A stretch of DNA of 64,000 nucleotides from Natranaerovirga pectinivora (GCF_004342165.1 NZ_SMAL01000002.1:186001-250000); one strand, 5' to 3'. Counted from the first letter of the stretch, positions 35,445-44,913 are shown. Translations and numbers: made by a program. Notes: generated by a model not told the origin, from the sequence alone.

Positions 35445-37137
35445 AATACATACCTCCCTTTTCTAAGAGTTCATTATGACTGCCTTTTTCTTTAATTTCT
35501 CCTTCGTCTAAAACAATAATTTCATTGGCATGTTCTACAGCAGAAATTCTATGGGCAATAATAATCGTTGTTTTATCCTTTCTTACTTCTCTAAGGGAAG
35601 TAAGGATTTTCCTTTCGGTTTCTGTATCTACAGCAGATAAAGAATCATCTAATATAAGAATATCAGGGTCTTTAATAAGGGCACGAGCAATTGCAATCCT
35701 TTGTTTTTGACCACCGGATAGATTAACCCCTTGTTCCCCTAACTTGGTATAAAAGCCATCAGAAAAACCCAGTATGCTTTTGTATATGTAGCTTTTTTGA
35801 GAGGCATCTTCTATATCTTTATTAGAATAAATATCTTTAAAAAATGTGATATTGTTTTTAATAGATGTAGAGAATAAAAATGAATCTTGGGGCACCAAAC
35901 CAATGCTATTTCTGATGTTTTCTAAAGGAAAATGATCAATACTTCTATCATCAATTTTTATTACACCTTCTGAAGTATTGAATAATTTTAATAGAAGGTT
36001 GATGATTGTGGTTTTCCCTGACCCTGTTTTACCAACAATACCTATGGTATGACCTTTTGGTATATCAAAACTAATGTTATTTAAGGCTTTCATTTTTGAT
36101 GATGGATACGTAAAGCTTAAATTCTCAAAACGGATTTCCCCATTAATAGGAGGGGTGGTTAAATGGTTGTTTTCATTAATATGGGGCTCAGTATTAAAAA
36201 TTTCTTTTAATCTAATTAAAGAAGCCATACCACGTTGAATATGGGTAATCACTTTTCCAATATTTAAGACGGGTTTCATAATCATTGTCAAATACCCTTG
36301 AAAAGCAACAAACGCACCAAGTGTTATTTGATTTTGTAAAACCATATTCCCACCAATTAATAAACTTAGAACAAAACTAATACTAAAACATATCTCAATA
36401 ACAGGTTCAAGAACAGAAGAGGTTTTTACCATATTGAGGGTAGATTCTTCCATATTATTATTTAGTTTTTCAAATTTAGCAATTTCTTTTTCTTCTTGGA
36501 CATAGGCTTTAACAACTCGAATACCGTAGATGTTTTCTTGAACACAATCAGATATAGATGCAAAGTTTTCTTGAACTTTTTTAAATCTCAACTGTATCTT
36601 TTTACCAACCCTGAGCATAAAAACCACAACCACTGGTAAAGGCAAAAGACAAAGTAAGGTTAATCTTAAATTAACATTAGCCACCATAAAATAAATAGCG
36701 GACACACAAATAACAAAACTATTAATAGAAAGGGCACAGGCAGGACCAAAGGTCATTCTCACAGCATTAATATCATTAATAGCATAGGCAATGAGGTCTC
36801 CTGTTTTTCGTTTGTTATAGAATTCAGGAGATAATTTTTGAAAGTGGTTAAAAAGGTGCTCTCTTAAAGTGCATTCCAATTTTCTAGAATTACCGATGAT
36901 TAAGTTTCTCCAGCCAAAGGTTGCTAGAAAAACAAGAAGTGTGATCCCAATAATATAGAAAATATTATTCAATATAAGAGATTGGTCAAAGTTAGCATCC
37001 TGCATTAAATCAATGGTATTTCCAACGATAGTTGGGATTAATGCTTGAGTTAATGAAGCAGTTAACATTAGTACAATTCCAACGATATAAAAAAAACTAT
37101 TTTTCTTAATAAAGTTCGTTATTATCTTATTGCTCAA
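35401..37137 (-). CDS. Heterodimeric ABC exporter, first half-transporter
   Basis: The roughly 578-residue protein has an exporter membrane domain and an ATPase with Walker A GKTGSGKTT, a canonical LSGGQKQRIAIARA signature and Walker B ILILDDSLSAVD. Asp replaces the catalytic Glu after Walker B, which marks the non-hydrolysing site of a heterodimer; the partner's FSSGQ signature completes that site. The start is uncertain: AAGGTGG sits seven bases before TTG 37137, while GTG 37149/37146 overlap that SD. It follows the LacI-family gene closely and is probably co-transcribed with it. Confidence 0.88.
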   Translation of the reverse strand: MSNKIITNFIKKNSFFYIVGIVLMLTASLTQALIPTIVGNTIDLMQDANFDQSLILNNIFYIIGITLLVFLATFGWRNLIIGNSRKLECTLREHLFNHFQKLSPEFYNKRKTGDLIAYAINDINAVRMTFGPACALSINSFVICVSAIYFMVANVNLRLTLLCLLPLPVVVVFMLRVGKKIQLRFKKVQENFASISDCVQENIYGIRVVKAYVQEEKEIAKFEKLNNNMEESTLNMVKTSSVLEPVIEICFSISFVLSLLIGGNMVLQNQITLGAFVAFQGYLTMIMKPVLNIGKVITHIQRGMASLIRLKEIFNTEPHINENNHLTTPPINGEIRFENLSFTYPSSKMKALNNISFDIPKGHTIGIVGKTGSGKTTIINLLLKLFNTSEGVIKIDDRSIDHFPLENIRNSIGLVPQDSFLFSTSIKNNITFFKDIYSNKDIEDASQKSYIYKSILGFSDGFYTKLGEQGVNLSGGQKQRIAIARALIKDPDILILDDSLSAVDTETERKILTSLREVRKDKTTIIIAHRISAVEHANEIIVLDEGEIKEKGSHNELLEKGGMYYEMYHEQYSKDDIA

Positions 37138-37150
37138 AGCATTCACCACC

Positions 37151-38221
37151 TTATAATTGTTTTTTATTTGTTACAGAATTTCTTTCTACAAGGGTACATA
37201 AAACCCCTATGTTTTTATAATGTTTAAATGGTAATTTAATACGTTTGATTAAAGTTTTTACAACCAAATCACTTGCGTATGCCACATTAATATCCATAGT
37301 TGTTAAGGTTGGTGTGGTAACAGTAGCGTACTCACTATTGCCACTACCCATAATGGAGATGTCTTCAGGTACTTTAATATTATGTTCTTGAAGGAGGTTA
37401 ATCAGCTCAATGGCTGTAAAATCCCATTCGCATATAATGGCGCTTAGATCTTTTTTAGATTGAATCAACTCAACAAGTTTTTTAGAATAATTTATATCCG
37501 TCTTATCGATATAAGATATAGAATGATCCCTATTAGTAAACAAAGCTAACTGATCTTTTTTTGAGAATGCAATATTTTCTATAAATAAATCTTCATTAGG
37601 CAATAGGTTATAATTTTCTAAAGCTGTGGTAATACCAAGAAGTTTTTCCTTATTACGTATTAAGCTTATATTTCCTAAGAAGCCAATGTTTTTATGGCCT
37701 TTTTGTATAAGGTATTCACATTGTTGATAACCAGAATTATTGAAATTAAACCATATACTATCACCCATATATCCTGGAGAGTAGCCTGTAAACAATACTT
37801 GACAAGGAATTTTCTTTTGGACCAATGCCATATATTTCAAATCAAACTTTCCAATAAAGATTACCCCATCAAAATGGCCACATTTTGAAAGTTTGTAAGG
37901 AAGAAGCAATTGATCTTGAGTTTCTTTTGGTATAAATTCAATGCTATAATCTGTATCTGCGTGTTGAAGAGACCTCTCTAAGCGTTGCATTAAAAGGCTA
38001 AAGTTACTATTGTCTTGAGTATAAGGTTTTAAATGGAGTACCAAAATTTTTAGGGAATCGCTTTTTTTCTTAAGATAACCTAATTCATTGGCCTTATCTA
38101 TAACTTTATTTCTAAGATCATCACTAATACCACTTTGACCTGATAAAGCTCTACTTACGGAAACAGTAGAAATGCCTAGAGCGTTAGCAATCTCTGTTAG
38201 AGTTGGCTTTTTGTTTTTCAT
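37151..38221 (-). CDS. LacI family transcriptional regulator
   Basis: The 356-residue protein has the LacI helix-turn-helix at its N-terminus (PTLTEIANALGISTVSVSRALSGQSGISDDLRNKV), a hinge, and a periplasmic-binding-protein-like sensor domain (about 60-350). SD AGGAGG is nine bases before the ATG. It is the first gene of the exporter operon. LacI regulators usually control sugar genes, so a heterodimeric ABC exporter as downstream target is uncommon. Paired CTTAAG sites flank the -10 of its promoter. Confidence 0.9.
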   Translation of the reverse strand: MKNKKPTLTEIANALGISTVSVSRALSGQSGISDDLRNKVIDKANELGYLKKKSDSLKILVLHLKPYTQDNSNFSLLMQRLERSLQHADTDYSIEFIPKETQDQLLLPYKLSKCGHFDGVIFIGKFDLKYMALVQKKIPCQVLFTGYSPGYMGDSIWFNFNNSGYQQCEYLIQKGHKNIGFLGNISLIRNKEKLLGITTALENYNLLPNEDLFIENIAFSKKDQLALFTNRDHSISYIDKTDINYSKKLVELIQSKKDLSAIICEWDFTAIELINLLQEHNIKVPEDISIMGSGNSEYATVTTPTLTTMDINVAYASDLVVKTLIKRIKLPFKHYKNIGVLCTLVERNSVTNKKQL

Positions 38222-38241
38222 GTTAAGTACCTCCTAATCTT

Positions 38242-38270
38242 CTTAAGTAATATTATATAGAAAACTTAAG
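38242..38270 (-). promoter_or_regulatory. Promoter with paired CTTAAG sites ahead of the LacI gene
   Basis: Minus-strand TATAAT (38252-38257) is flanked by palindromic ACTTAAG-type sites at 38242-38247 and 38265-38270, 23 bp apart. This is a plausible autoregulatory operator. Confidence 0.5.
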
Positions 38271-38329
38271 TAAAAAACTACGTAAAACTTGCTTAATTTT
38301 TGCGTTATTTTGCTTTACAAAAAAACAAG

Positions 38330-38363
38330 CATTAATCAAAAGATGATATAATACTTGTTTTTT
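38330..38363 (-). terminator. Terminator of the YtrA-type ABC operon
   Basis: Minus strand: an AAAAAACAAG arm pairs with CTTGTTTTTT, the latter giving the U-run, just past the last permease stop. Confidence 0.7.
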
Positions 38364-38369
38364 AGTAGC

Positions 38370-39005
38370 TTAGAATTGCAACTTAGGATATTTTTCTAAA
38401 GCTGCTTTATAAGAAGAGTGGTTTGACCATATGCCTAACACAACGGTTAGTAGTGTTAAGTGGATTATATAGGAGTCAAAAAAATGAGCTAAAATATTTC
38501 TTTCTAATATAAGTTTAATAAATACGCTTAAAAATATGAATAAAATAAATGGGATAATTAATAAAAAAATTATATTTTCACTTTTGTGATCTAAAGTTTT
38601 TGTTTGAATAGCAGGTATTAGAATTACAAGTATAAGTAATGTAATAATATACACATTATATAAATTAGATAATGTATAAGGCGTGCCGGCATATAAATTA
38701 AATAAGTATATTACGATAAAAATAGATGTTAGTATAACAAACAAAACAATCATATTGCAGATAAATAAACTTTTAATGACTTTATTATTTTCAATAGGAA
38801 AACTTTTTAGTAATAACTGTCTATGTTCTTTATTATTGGTATATATAAAATAAAAACAACAATAAATGGAAGTCCAACTTATTACAAAATAATCATCCGA
38901 ATATAAGTTTAGAAAATACATTATAAAAATACCAAAGAGTATTCCAAGCCAAGTCTTTAAAGCATTATTAGATTTTAAATAAAACTGTATATATTTTATC
39001 AACAT
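38370..39005 (-). CDS. Membrane protein, probable second ABC permease subunit
   Basis: The 211-residue protein has six hydrophobic segments and few other features. It is not recognised by motif, but it follows the ABC permease gene with a nine-base gap and is similar in size and helix pattern, so it is probably the second permease of this ABC-2 type transporter, as in YtrCD-like systems. The N-terminus MLIKYIQFYLKSNNALKTWLG is a typical cytoplasmic lead-in. It is the last gene of the operon. Confidence 0.65.
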   Translation of the reverse strand: MLIKYIQFYLKSNNALKTWLGILFGIFIMYFLNLYSDDYFVISWTSIYCCFYFIYTNNKEHRQLLLKSFPIENNKVIKSLFICNMIVLFVILTSIFIVIYLFNLYAGTPYTLSNLYNVYIITLLILVILIPAIQTKTLDHKSENIIFLLIIPFILFIFLSVFIKLILERNILAHFFDSYIIHLTLLTVVLGIWSNHSSYKAALEKYPKLQF

Positions 39006-39014
39006 AACTACCCC

Positions 39015-39674
39015 CTAATCAATATCTCTACGAGAAAAACCAAATAAGGTTAAATAGAACATCACTAAAGTAAAAACAGCAGTAATGAGTACATAAAAAA
39101 GTATATTGGCTGAACGATTCATTATCAAATTTGAACTAAACTGTGTAAAATCAAGGAGATATTTATAAGTATATAAAGACAACCAAAATGAAATAAATAG
39201 AAATATTTGACCATACTTAAAGGTTATAAATAGAAAACAATTTATAAAAACATAAAAAATATAAATACAGAAGTTCAAAACAAATAACCCTATAAGATTT
39301 AAACTAAAACCATCTTTTACAAAAAAAACAATTAATGCAAATAGTATGGAAGGCAGTAAAAAAATTAATAAATGTATGACCAAATACATATACATACCTA
39401 AAATATAGTCTTTACGTGACAAGGGTAAATTCAAATAAAATTTAGTAATAGGCTCATCACGAGCAGGAATGGTAAAGGTAAACATTAATATGGAACTAAT
39501 GCTCATTATAACAACTATATTAAAACCAGTAATCAAACCATAATCATAAGTATCCCCTAAAAATAAACCTATAGAAATTGCACCTATCATAATAAAGTGG
39601 TACATACAGATTATAGTAAATAATATTTTCCTTTTATACAAATACATAAAGTGACTTTTTACTAAACGTACCAT
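39015..39674 (-). CDS. ABC-2 type transporter permease
   Basis: The 219-residue protein has six predicted membrane helices, an N-terminal MVRLVKSHFMYLYKRKILF lead and the DEPITKFYLNLPLSRKDYILGMYM loop (about 70-95) that is common in ABC-2 permeases with GntR/YtrA-type regulators. It is encoded between the ATPase and a second membrane protein in the same minus-strand operon. The start has AAAGGAG upstream. Substrate unknown; B. subtilis YtrBCDEF has been linked to acetoin use and cell wall stress. Confidence 0.75.
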   Translation of the reverse strand: MVRLVKSHFMYLYKRKILFTIICMYHFIMIGAISIGLFLGDTYDYGLITGFNIVVIMSISSILMFTFTIPARDEPITKFYLNLPLSRKDYILGMYMYLVIHLLIFLLPSILFALIVFFVKDGFSLNLIGLFVLNFCIYIFYVFINCFLFITFKYGQIFLFISFWLSLYTYKYLLDFTQFSSNLIMNRSANILFYVLITAVFTLVMFYLTLFGFSRRDID

Positions 39675-39689
39675 TTAAAAACTCCTTTC

Positions 39690-40538
39690 TTATTTAGAAT
39701 AAAACATTAAATCTTCTAGATTTGGTTTTTCTAACACAATACTGTCGCCGAATTTGTTAGAATAATAATTTTTATCTGTCGTTAATGCTTCAAAACCAAC
39801 AGATGACTGTCTAAGACCGATTAAATGATCTTTATTAATAGATTTTAAAATCTCATTATTTCCTTTTAGAATGATATAGGATTCTTTTACAACTTCCATA
39901 GATTGAGAGAAAATAATTTTACCTTTATCAATAAAGGTTACAAAATCTGCAATTCTATCCAAATCACTGGTGATATGACTTGAAAAAAAGACACTTCTAT
40001 GGTCATCTTGCATCACATCATATATAATATCTAAAAATTCTCTTCTAAAAACAGGGTCCAAACCAGCTGTCGGTTCATCCATAATTAAAAACTCAGCATT
40101 ATGGGAAAGGGCAAAAGCTATTTGGAATTTGGTTTTCATCCCTTTAGAGAGCTTTTTTAACTTTTGCTTAGGATTTAATTCAAATCGCTTTACATAATTA
40201 AGAAATACCTCTTTATCCCACTGACTATACAAGGGGCCAAGGATATTAGCGTTATCCATAATGCTCAAGTGTTCAAAGAAATAGCACTCATCATATATAA
40301 AACCAATTCTATCTTTTATTGATTTCTCATTTTTCTTATGATCAAGTCCAAAAACTTCAATACTACCAGAATCAGCACTCAGTAAATTCATAATTAGTTT
40401 AATGGTTGTTGTTTTACCAGAGCCATTAGAGCCAATAAAACCCATTACATAGCCTCTATCTAAAGTGAAGCTAATATTGTTTAAAGAAAAATCTTTAAAA
40501 TGTTTAGAAATATTATTGATATTTAATATAGTACTCAT
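39690..40538 (-). CDS. ABC transporter ATP-binding protein (YtrB-like)
   Basis: The 282-residue protein has Walker A GSNGSGKTT (about 35-43), Q-loop region FIYDECYFFEHLS, signature LSKGMKTKFQ, Walker B FLIMDEPTAGLD and H-loop SSHI, then a variable C-terminal region of about 70 residues. The order GntR regulator, ATPase, permeases matches ytrAB-type operons. SD AGGAGGG lies close to the ATG. It follows the regulator gene by 11 bases. Confidence 0.9.
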   Translation of the reverse strand: MSTILNINNISKHFKDFSLNNISFTLDRGYVMGFIGSNGSGKTTTIKLIMNLLSADSGSIEVFGLDHKKNEKSIKDRIGFIYDECYFFEHLSIMDNANILGPLYSQWDKEVFLNYVKRFELNPKQKLKKLSKGMKTKFQIAFALSHNAEFLIMDEPTAGLDPVFRREFLDIIYDVMQDDHRSVFFSSHITSDLDRIADFVTFIDKGKIIFSQSMEVVKESYIILKGNNEILKSINKDHLIGLRQSSVGFEALTTDKNYYSNKFGDSIVLEKPNLEDLMFYSK

Positions 40539-40549
40539 AAAAATCCCTC

Positions 40550-40924
40550 CTATTGATCCTCATATAATAATTTGGTCATATCCATTAGTTCATCTAATGA
40601 AATACCAACGAAGTGACATTCGGTTATGACTTCTAACAATTTTTCTTCTATAAATTTTATTTTCTTTTCCTTTAAAAAAGCTTGATTTTGTGCGGCTACA
40701 AAAAAGCCTTTTCCAGGAACGGAGTGTACAAGACCTTCCTTTTCTAATTCTTCGTAGGCCCTTTTAGTTGTAATGACACTTATTTGTAAGTCTTTTGCCA
40801 ACTTTCTTATAGAAGGAAGAAGAGCTCCTTCCTTTAATTCCTCAGAAACAATCTGTTTTTTAATCTGGTTGGTTATTTGAGTGTAGATTGCTTCAGAACT
40901 AGAATTAGAGATAATAATATGCAT
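40550..40924 (-). CDS. GntR family regulator, YtrA subfamily
   Basis: The 124-residue protein has a GntR winged helix (about 10-75: AIYTQITNQIKKQIVSEELKEG, LQISVITTKRAYEELEKEGLVHSVPGKGFFV) and only a short helical C-terminal tail, as in the YtrA subfamily that controls ABC transporters and lacks a large effector domain. SD AAGGAGGTG is ideal. It is the first gene of its operon; perfect dyads overlap its promoter, predicting autorepression. Confidence 0.9.
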   Translation of the reverse strand: MHIIISNSSSEAIYTQITNQIKKQIVSEELKEGALLPSIRKLAKDLQISVITTKRAYEELEKEGLVHSVPGKGFFVAAQNQAFLKEKKIKFIEEKLLEVITECHFVGISLDELMDMTKLLYEDQ

Positions 40925-40941
40925 TAGGCACCTCCTTGTAA

Positions 40942-40994
40942 ATACTGTTTATACTGATTATATACAGTATATGCAAAAATATGATTTTTGTCAA
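40942..40994 (-). promoter_or_regulatory. Promoter and dyad operator of the YtrA-type operon
   Basis: Minus-strand TTGACA (40989-40994) and TATACT (40966-40971) at 17 bp. The dyad ATACTG-N8-CAGTAT (40951-40970) overlaps the -10, and another ATACTG lies at 40942-40947. Likely GntR-family regulator binding site. Confidence 0.68.
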
Positions 40995-41093
40995 ATAAAA
41001 ATATTATTTTTGTACAAAATAAATGGTAGTAAATATAACGAAATCCTTGAAAAAATTCATGCAAGAAAGTACTAATTATATTGCAAAAAAATG

Positions 41094-41151
41094 TTGACAG
41101 TTTAAACCATAAGTGATATTCTGAGATTAGATATCCGAGTAAATTACTAGG
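41094..41151 (+). promoter_or_regulatory. iscR promoter and Rrf2-type operator
   Basis: TTGACA (41094-41099) and TATTCT (41117-41122) at 17 bp. The near-perfect palindrome CCGAGTAA-A-TTACTAGG (41135-41151) follows, just after the predicted start of transcription. It resembles known Rrf2/IscR-type sites in Firmicutes, so autorepression by holo-IscR is likely. Confidence 0.75.
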
Positions 41152-41168
41152 AATTGATGGTGATAAAT

Positions 41169-41627
41169 ATGAAAATGTCTACAAAAGGAAGATACGGCCT
41201 TAGAGCGATGCTGGATTTGGCTATAAATAGTAAGGATGGCAATATTCCTATAAGTAGTATTTCAGAACGTCAATCCATATCTGAAAACTATTTAGAGCAA
41301 ATTATTGCTAAGCTGAAAAAAGCAGGATTGGTTACCAGTACAAGAGGTGCACAAGGAGGATATGCCCTATCAAAACCTTCAGATGATATTACAGTAGGTG
41401 ATATTTTAAGAGCTTTAGAAGGGGATTTGACACCTGTTGATTGTTCTATCTTAAAGGAAGAACTTCAGTGTGATTGTGAAGACAATTGTGTATCCAAATA
41501 TGTTTGGAAAAAAATAAGTGATAGCATAAATAATGTAGTAAATGATATAACATTAAAGGATTTAATTGATGAGAACATTAAGATAAATGGCCATAATATA
41601 AACAATATCATAAGTCCCAAGTGTTAG
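41169..41627 (+). CDS. iscR: Rrf2 family Fe-S cluster regulator (IscR-like)
   Basis: The 152-residue protein has the Rrf2 winged helix (KMSTKGRYGLRAMLDLAI, RQSISENYLEQIIAKLKKAGLVTSTRGAQGGYAL) and a Cys-rich region near 90-110 (DCSILKEELQCDCEDNC) able to hold an Fe-S cluster. It heads iscR-nifS-nifU-mnmA, the usual clostridial order, and so likely represses this operon when clusters are plentiful. ATG 41169 is preferred; the SD (GGTGAT) is modest. Confidence 0.88.
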   Translation: MKMSTKGRYGLRAMLDLAINSKDGNIPISSISERQSISENYLEQIIAKLKKAGLVTSTRGAQGGYALSKPSDDITVGDILRALEGDLTPVDCSILKEELQCDCEDNCVSKYVWKKISDSINNVVNDITLKDLIDENIKINGHNINNIISPKC

Positions 41628-41649
41628 AGAAAACGAGGAGATGATCTTA

Positions 41650-42831
41650 ATGGATAAAGCAATATATTTTGACTATGCAGCAACCACCCCAACAAGTAAA
41701 GAAGTATTAGAAGAAATGATTCCTTTCTTTACTCAGAACTTTGGAAACCCATCTAGTGTATACAGTATAGCAGGTAAAAATAAAGAAGCGATTTTGAAAG
41801 CAAGAGAGCAAGTTGCAACAGCAATAAATGCTAAGGATGATGAGATTTTTTTCACTAGTGGTGGAACAGAGGCTGACAATTGGGCAATAAAAGGCATAGC
41901 AGAAAGTTATGAATCAAAAGGAAAACACATTATTACATCAAAAATAGAACATCATGCGGTTTTGCATACTTGTGAATACCTTGAGAAAAAAGGATTTCAA
42001 GTAACTTACTTAGAAGTAGATGAATATGGTCGAATTTCTTTACAAGATTTAGAGAATGCAATTAGAGAAGATACGATATTGATTTCAATAATGTTTGCAA
42101 ATAATGAAATAGGAACCATTCAATCTATAAAAGAAATCGGTAGAATTGCAAAAGAAAAAGGTGTGATTTTTCATACGGATGCTGTTCAAGCGTTAGGAAG
42201 TGTTCATATTGATGTAAAAGATATGAATATAGATCTTTTAAGTATGAGTGCTCATAAATTATATGGCCCAAAAGGTGTAGGTGCTTTATATATTAAAAAG
42301 GGTGTAAAAATTAAAGCATATATCCATGGTGGCGCACAAGAGAAAAGAAGAAGAGCAGGAACTGAAAATGTGCCAGGAATTGTTGGCTTTGGTAAGGCAA
42401 TTGAATTGGCATATGCCAATAGAGAAGAAAATACTAAAAAGATTATAGCCCTTAGAGATAAAGTGGTTAAAGGCATATTAGAAAATGTTCCTTATAGCAG
42501 ATTAAATGGTCATCCTACTGAGAGATTACCTAATAATGCAAATATTAGTTTTGACTTTATTGAGGGTGAATCTTTACTCATTATGTTAGATATGAAAGGG
42601 GTTTGCGCTTCTAGTGGTTCAGCCTGTACATCAGGATCATTAGATCCATCTCATGTATTAATGGCTATTGGTTTACCCCATGAAACAGCCCATGGTTCCT
42701 TAAGAATTACTTTAGGAGATAAAAATACAGAAGAAGATGTGGATTATTTATTGGAGATCTTACCACAGATTGTTCAAAGGTTAAGGGATATGTCTCCTTT
42801 ATATGAAGATTTTATGAAAATGAATCAATAA
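41650..42831 (+). CDS. nifS: Cysteine desulfurase
   Basis: The 393-residue PLP enzyme has YFDYAATTPTS at the N-terminus, HHAVLHT, the PLP-binding Lys in SMSAHKLYGPKGVG (about 195-210) and the catalytic Cys in the mobile loop CASSGSACTSGS (about 320-331). It takes sulfur from cysteine and passes it to the NifU scaffold and to MnmA, both encoded just downstream. ATG 41650 follows CGAGGAG by nine bases. NifS/IscS naming is by context. Confidence 0.95.
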   Translation: MDKAIYFDYAATTPTSKEVLEEMIPFFTQNFGNPSSVYSIAGKNKEAILKAREQVATAINAKDDEIFFTSGGTEADNWAIKGIAESYESKGKHIITSKIEHHAVLHTCEYLEKKGFQVTYLEVDEYGRISLQDLENAIREDTILISIMFANNEIGTIQSIKEIGRIAKEKGVIFHTDAVQALGSVHIDVKDMNIDLLSMSAHKLYGPKGVGALYIKKGVKIKAYIHGGAQEKRRRAGTENVPGIVGFGKAIELAYANREENTKKIIALRDKVVKGILENVPYSRLNGHPTERLPNNANISFDFIEGESLLIMLDMKGVCASSGSACTSGSLDPSHVLMAIGLPHETAHGSLRITLGDKNTEEDVDYLLEILPQIVQRLRDMSPLYEDFMKMNQ

Positions 42832-42888
42832 AATATAGAAACTGCAATCGTAACTGAAATTTATGAAAGATAATTTGAGGTGATATTT

Positions 42889-43326
42889 ATGTATACAGAA
42901 AAAGTAATGGATCATTTTATGAACCCAAGAAATATGGGGGAAATAGAGAATGCAAGTGGTACTGGAACAGTAGGAAATGCAAAATGTGGTGATATCATGA
43001 GAATCTTTTTAGATGTTGAAGACAATATTATAAAAGATGTTAAGTTCAAAACTTTTGGTTGTGGTGCTGCTGTTGCAACAAGTAGTATGGCAACAGAATT
43101 AGTAAAAGGTAAATCCATTGAAGAAGCATTGCAAGTTACTAATAGATCAGTAATGGAAGCTTTAGATGGTCTTCCAAAAGCAAAAGTCCACTGTTCATTG
43201 TTAGCAGAAGAGGCTATCCATGCAGCATTATGGGATTATGCTCAAAAACATAATATTGAGATAGAAGGCCTTGAACCACCAAAAGAAGATGTGCATGATC
43301 ACGACCATGACGATGATGAAGAATAA
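42889..43326 (+). CDS. nifU: Fe-S cluster assembly scaffold protein
   Basis: The 145-residue protein is the IscU-type scaffold: MDHFMNPRNMGEI, then the three cluster cysteines in NAKCGDIM, TFGCGAAVA and KVHCSLLAEEAI. The C-terminus ends in an unusual His/Asp-rich tail (about 12 residues) that could bind metal. It assembles clusters from sulfur delivered by the desulfurase encoded upstream. SD GAGGTG sits before ATG 42889. Confidence 0.93.
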   Translation: MYTEKVMDHFMNPRNMGEIENASGTGTVGNAKCGDIMRIFLDVEDNIIKDVKFKTFGCGAAVATSSMATELVKGKSIEEALQVTNRSVMEALDGLPKAKVHCSLLAEEAIHAALWDYAQKHNIEIEGLEPPKEDVHDHDHDDDEE

Positions 43327-43341
43327 ATAGGCGGGATACCA

Positions 43342-44418
43342 ATGGAAAAAACAAAAGTTGTTGTAGGTATGTCAGGCGGAGTAGATAGTTCTGTGGCGGC
43401 GTATTTACTAAAAGAACAAGGTTATGATGTAATTGGTGTAACCATGCAGATTTGGCAAGATGAAGACACTGATGTACAAGAAGAAAAAGCAGGGTGTTGT
43501 GGACTGAGTGCTGTAGATGACGCTAGAAGAGTAGCCAATGCATTAGAGATACCTTATTATGTAATGAATTTTAAAGATGAATTCAAAGAAAAGGTTATTG
43601 ATTATTTTATTGATGAATATCAAGAAGGGCGTACCCCAAATCCTTGTATTGCCTGTAATAGATATGTAAAATGGGAATCCTTGTTATTCCGTTCTTTACA
43701 AATTGGAGCAGAGTACATTGCTACAGGGCATTATGCCCAAGTTGTTCAGTTAGAAAATGGTAGATATACAATGAAAAAATCTGTTACGTCTCAAAAAGAT
43801 CAAACCTATGCATTGTATAATTTAACTCAAGAGCAATTATCTCGTACTTTAATGCCAGTGGGTAAATACACAAAAGATCAAATTAGAGAAATGGCACAAA
43901 AGATAAATTTGAGAATAGCGAATAAACCAGATAGTCAAGAGATATGCTTTATCCCAGATAATGATTATGGTAGATTCATTCAAGAGAATCTTGAAAAAAC
44001 CATTGAACCAGGAAATTTTGTTGATACAGAAGGTAATATAGTTGGAAAGCACAAAGGGATTATTCATTATACAATAGGACAAAGAAAAGGCTTAGGCATT
44101 GCCCTAGGAAAACCAGTTTTTGTTGTTGAAATAAGACCTGAAACGAATGAAGTGGTGATAGGTGAACACAATGAGGTTTTTACTCAAGAATTAAAAGCGA
44201 ATAACTTGAATTTTATGTCTATAGAAGATTTAGAAGGCGAAAAACGTGTTATTGGAAAAATACGTTACAGTCACCAAGGGGCCCCTTGTATTATAAAGAA
44301 AATTGATGAAGATACTTTACTATGCAAATTTGATGAACCTCAAAGAGCAATAACACCTGGACAAGCAGTTGTCTTTTATGAAGAGGACTATATTGTTGGT
44401 GGTGGAACAATTATATAG
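43342..44418 (+). CDS. mnmA: tRNA 2-thiouridine(34) synthase
   Basis: The 358-residue protein has the PP-loop [15 protein letters not shown], the first catalytic Cys in [12 protein letters not shown] (about 98-109), the second in SQEICFIPD (about 197-205), and the C-terminal [15 protein letters not shown] region. It adds sulfur to U34 of Lys, Glu and Gln tRNAs, using persulfide from the neighbouring cysteine desulfurase. It starts 15 bases after nifU, probably in the same transcript, and is followed by a terminator. Confidence 0.96.
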   Translation: MEKTKVVVGMSGGVDSSVAAYLLKEQGYDVIGVTMQIWQDEDTDVQEEKAGCCGLSAVDDARRVANALEIPYYVMNFKDEFKEKVIDYFIDEYQEGRTPNPCIACNRYVKWESLLFRSLQIGAEYIATGHYAQVVQLENGRYTMKKSVTSQKDQTYALYNLTQEQLSRTLMPVGKYTKDQIREMAQKINLRIANKPDSQEICFIPDNDYGRFIQENLEKTIEPGNFVDTEGNIVGKHKGIIHYTIGQRKGLGIALGKPVFVVEIRPETNEVVIGEHNEVFTQELKANNLNFMSIEDLEGEKRVIGKIRYSHQGAPCIIKKIDEDTLLCKFDEPQRAITPGQAVVFYEEDYIVGGGTII

Positions 44419-44433
44419 GTATAAATACGAAAA

Positions 44434-44464
44434 ACTAGAGTAGAGGCATACTCTGGTTTTTTTG
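44434..44464 (+). terminator. Terminator of the iscR-nifS-nifU-mnmA operon
   Basis: ACTAGAGTA pairs with TACTCTGGT (one G-U pair) around a 6-base loop, then eight T. Confidence 0.85.
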
Positions 44465-44473
44465 TTTTGTAGG

Positions 44474-44493
44474 GTTCTGTTTCCTATAAAGTA
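44474..44493. repeat. Second copy of a 20-bp intergenic repeat
   Basis: Matches 1115-1134 with one mismatch (A to G at the sixth base). Here it follows the mnmA terminator; the inverted partner arm is absent. Confidence 0.5.
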
Positions 44494-44913
44494 CTTACAC
44501 TTGAAAAAAACAAAGGGGAAACTGTATACATTTTGCAATGAAAAGTCATCTATTTTGAATACAAATGGAATGATGTTTGGAGTGTGTTTTGTATATAAGA
44601 ACAAAAAATGCATACTTTAATAACTATTTAAACAAAAATCTACTAGATTAACAATAAATAAGAGAGTATAATAACCACATAAGTTAATGAAAAATTTCGA
44701 CACAAAAAAACATATTTAAATATAAAACATATAAAAAGTCTTCGAAATTAAATGTTCTGAAAATTAATGAAATACAATAATGGCGTCATACTGGGATAAT
44801 ATATAACCCACTAGACTTGTTAAAATATTAACAAAATGCAATGTATTATTTTGATTTAAGGCATTTTGCTTTGAATATAAATTGTCAAATTAAAACTGAA
44901 GGAGGAAGGTTTT
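44494..44913 (+). promoter_or_regulatory. Leader of the first solute-binding protein, with conserved hairpin
   Basis: About 420 bases without a gene. A TATAAT lies at 44667-44672 with no good -35. Hairpin TTTAAGGCA-ttt-TGCTTTGAA (44855-44875) sits about 25 bases before the SD. The same hairpin, with G-U pairs replaced by Watson-Crick pairs, precedes the paralogue (46784-46804). Several other short blocks are shared, so the leader was duplicated with the gene. Confidence 0.55.

Noticed and set aside
44494-44913. Known riboswitch class in the solute-binding protein leader
   Set aside because: No conserved core of any riboswitch I recognise; only the small shared hairpin is supported.
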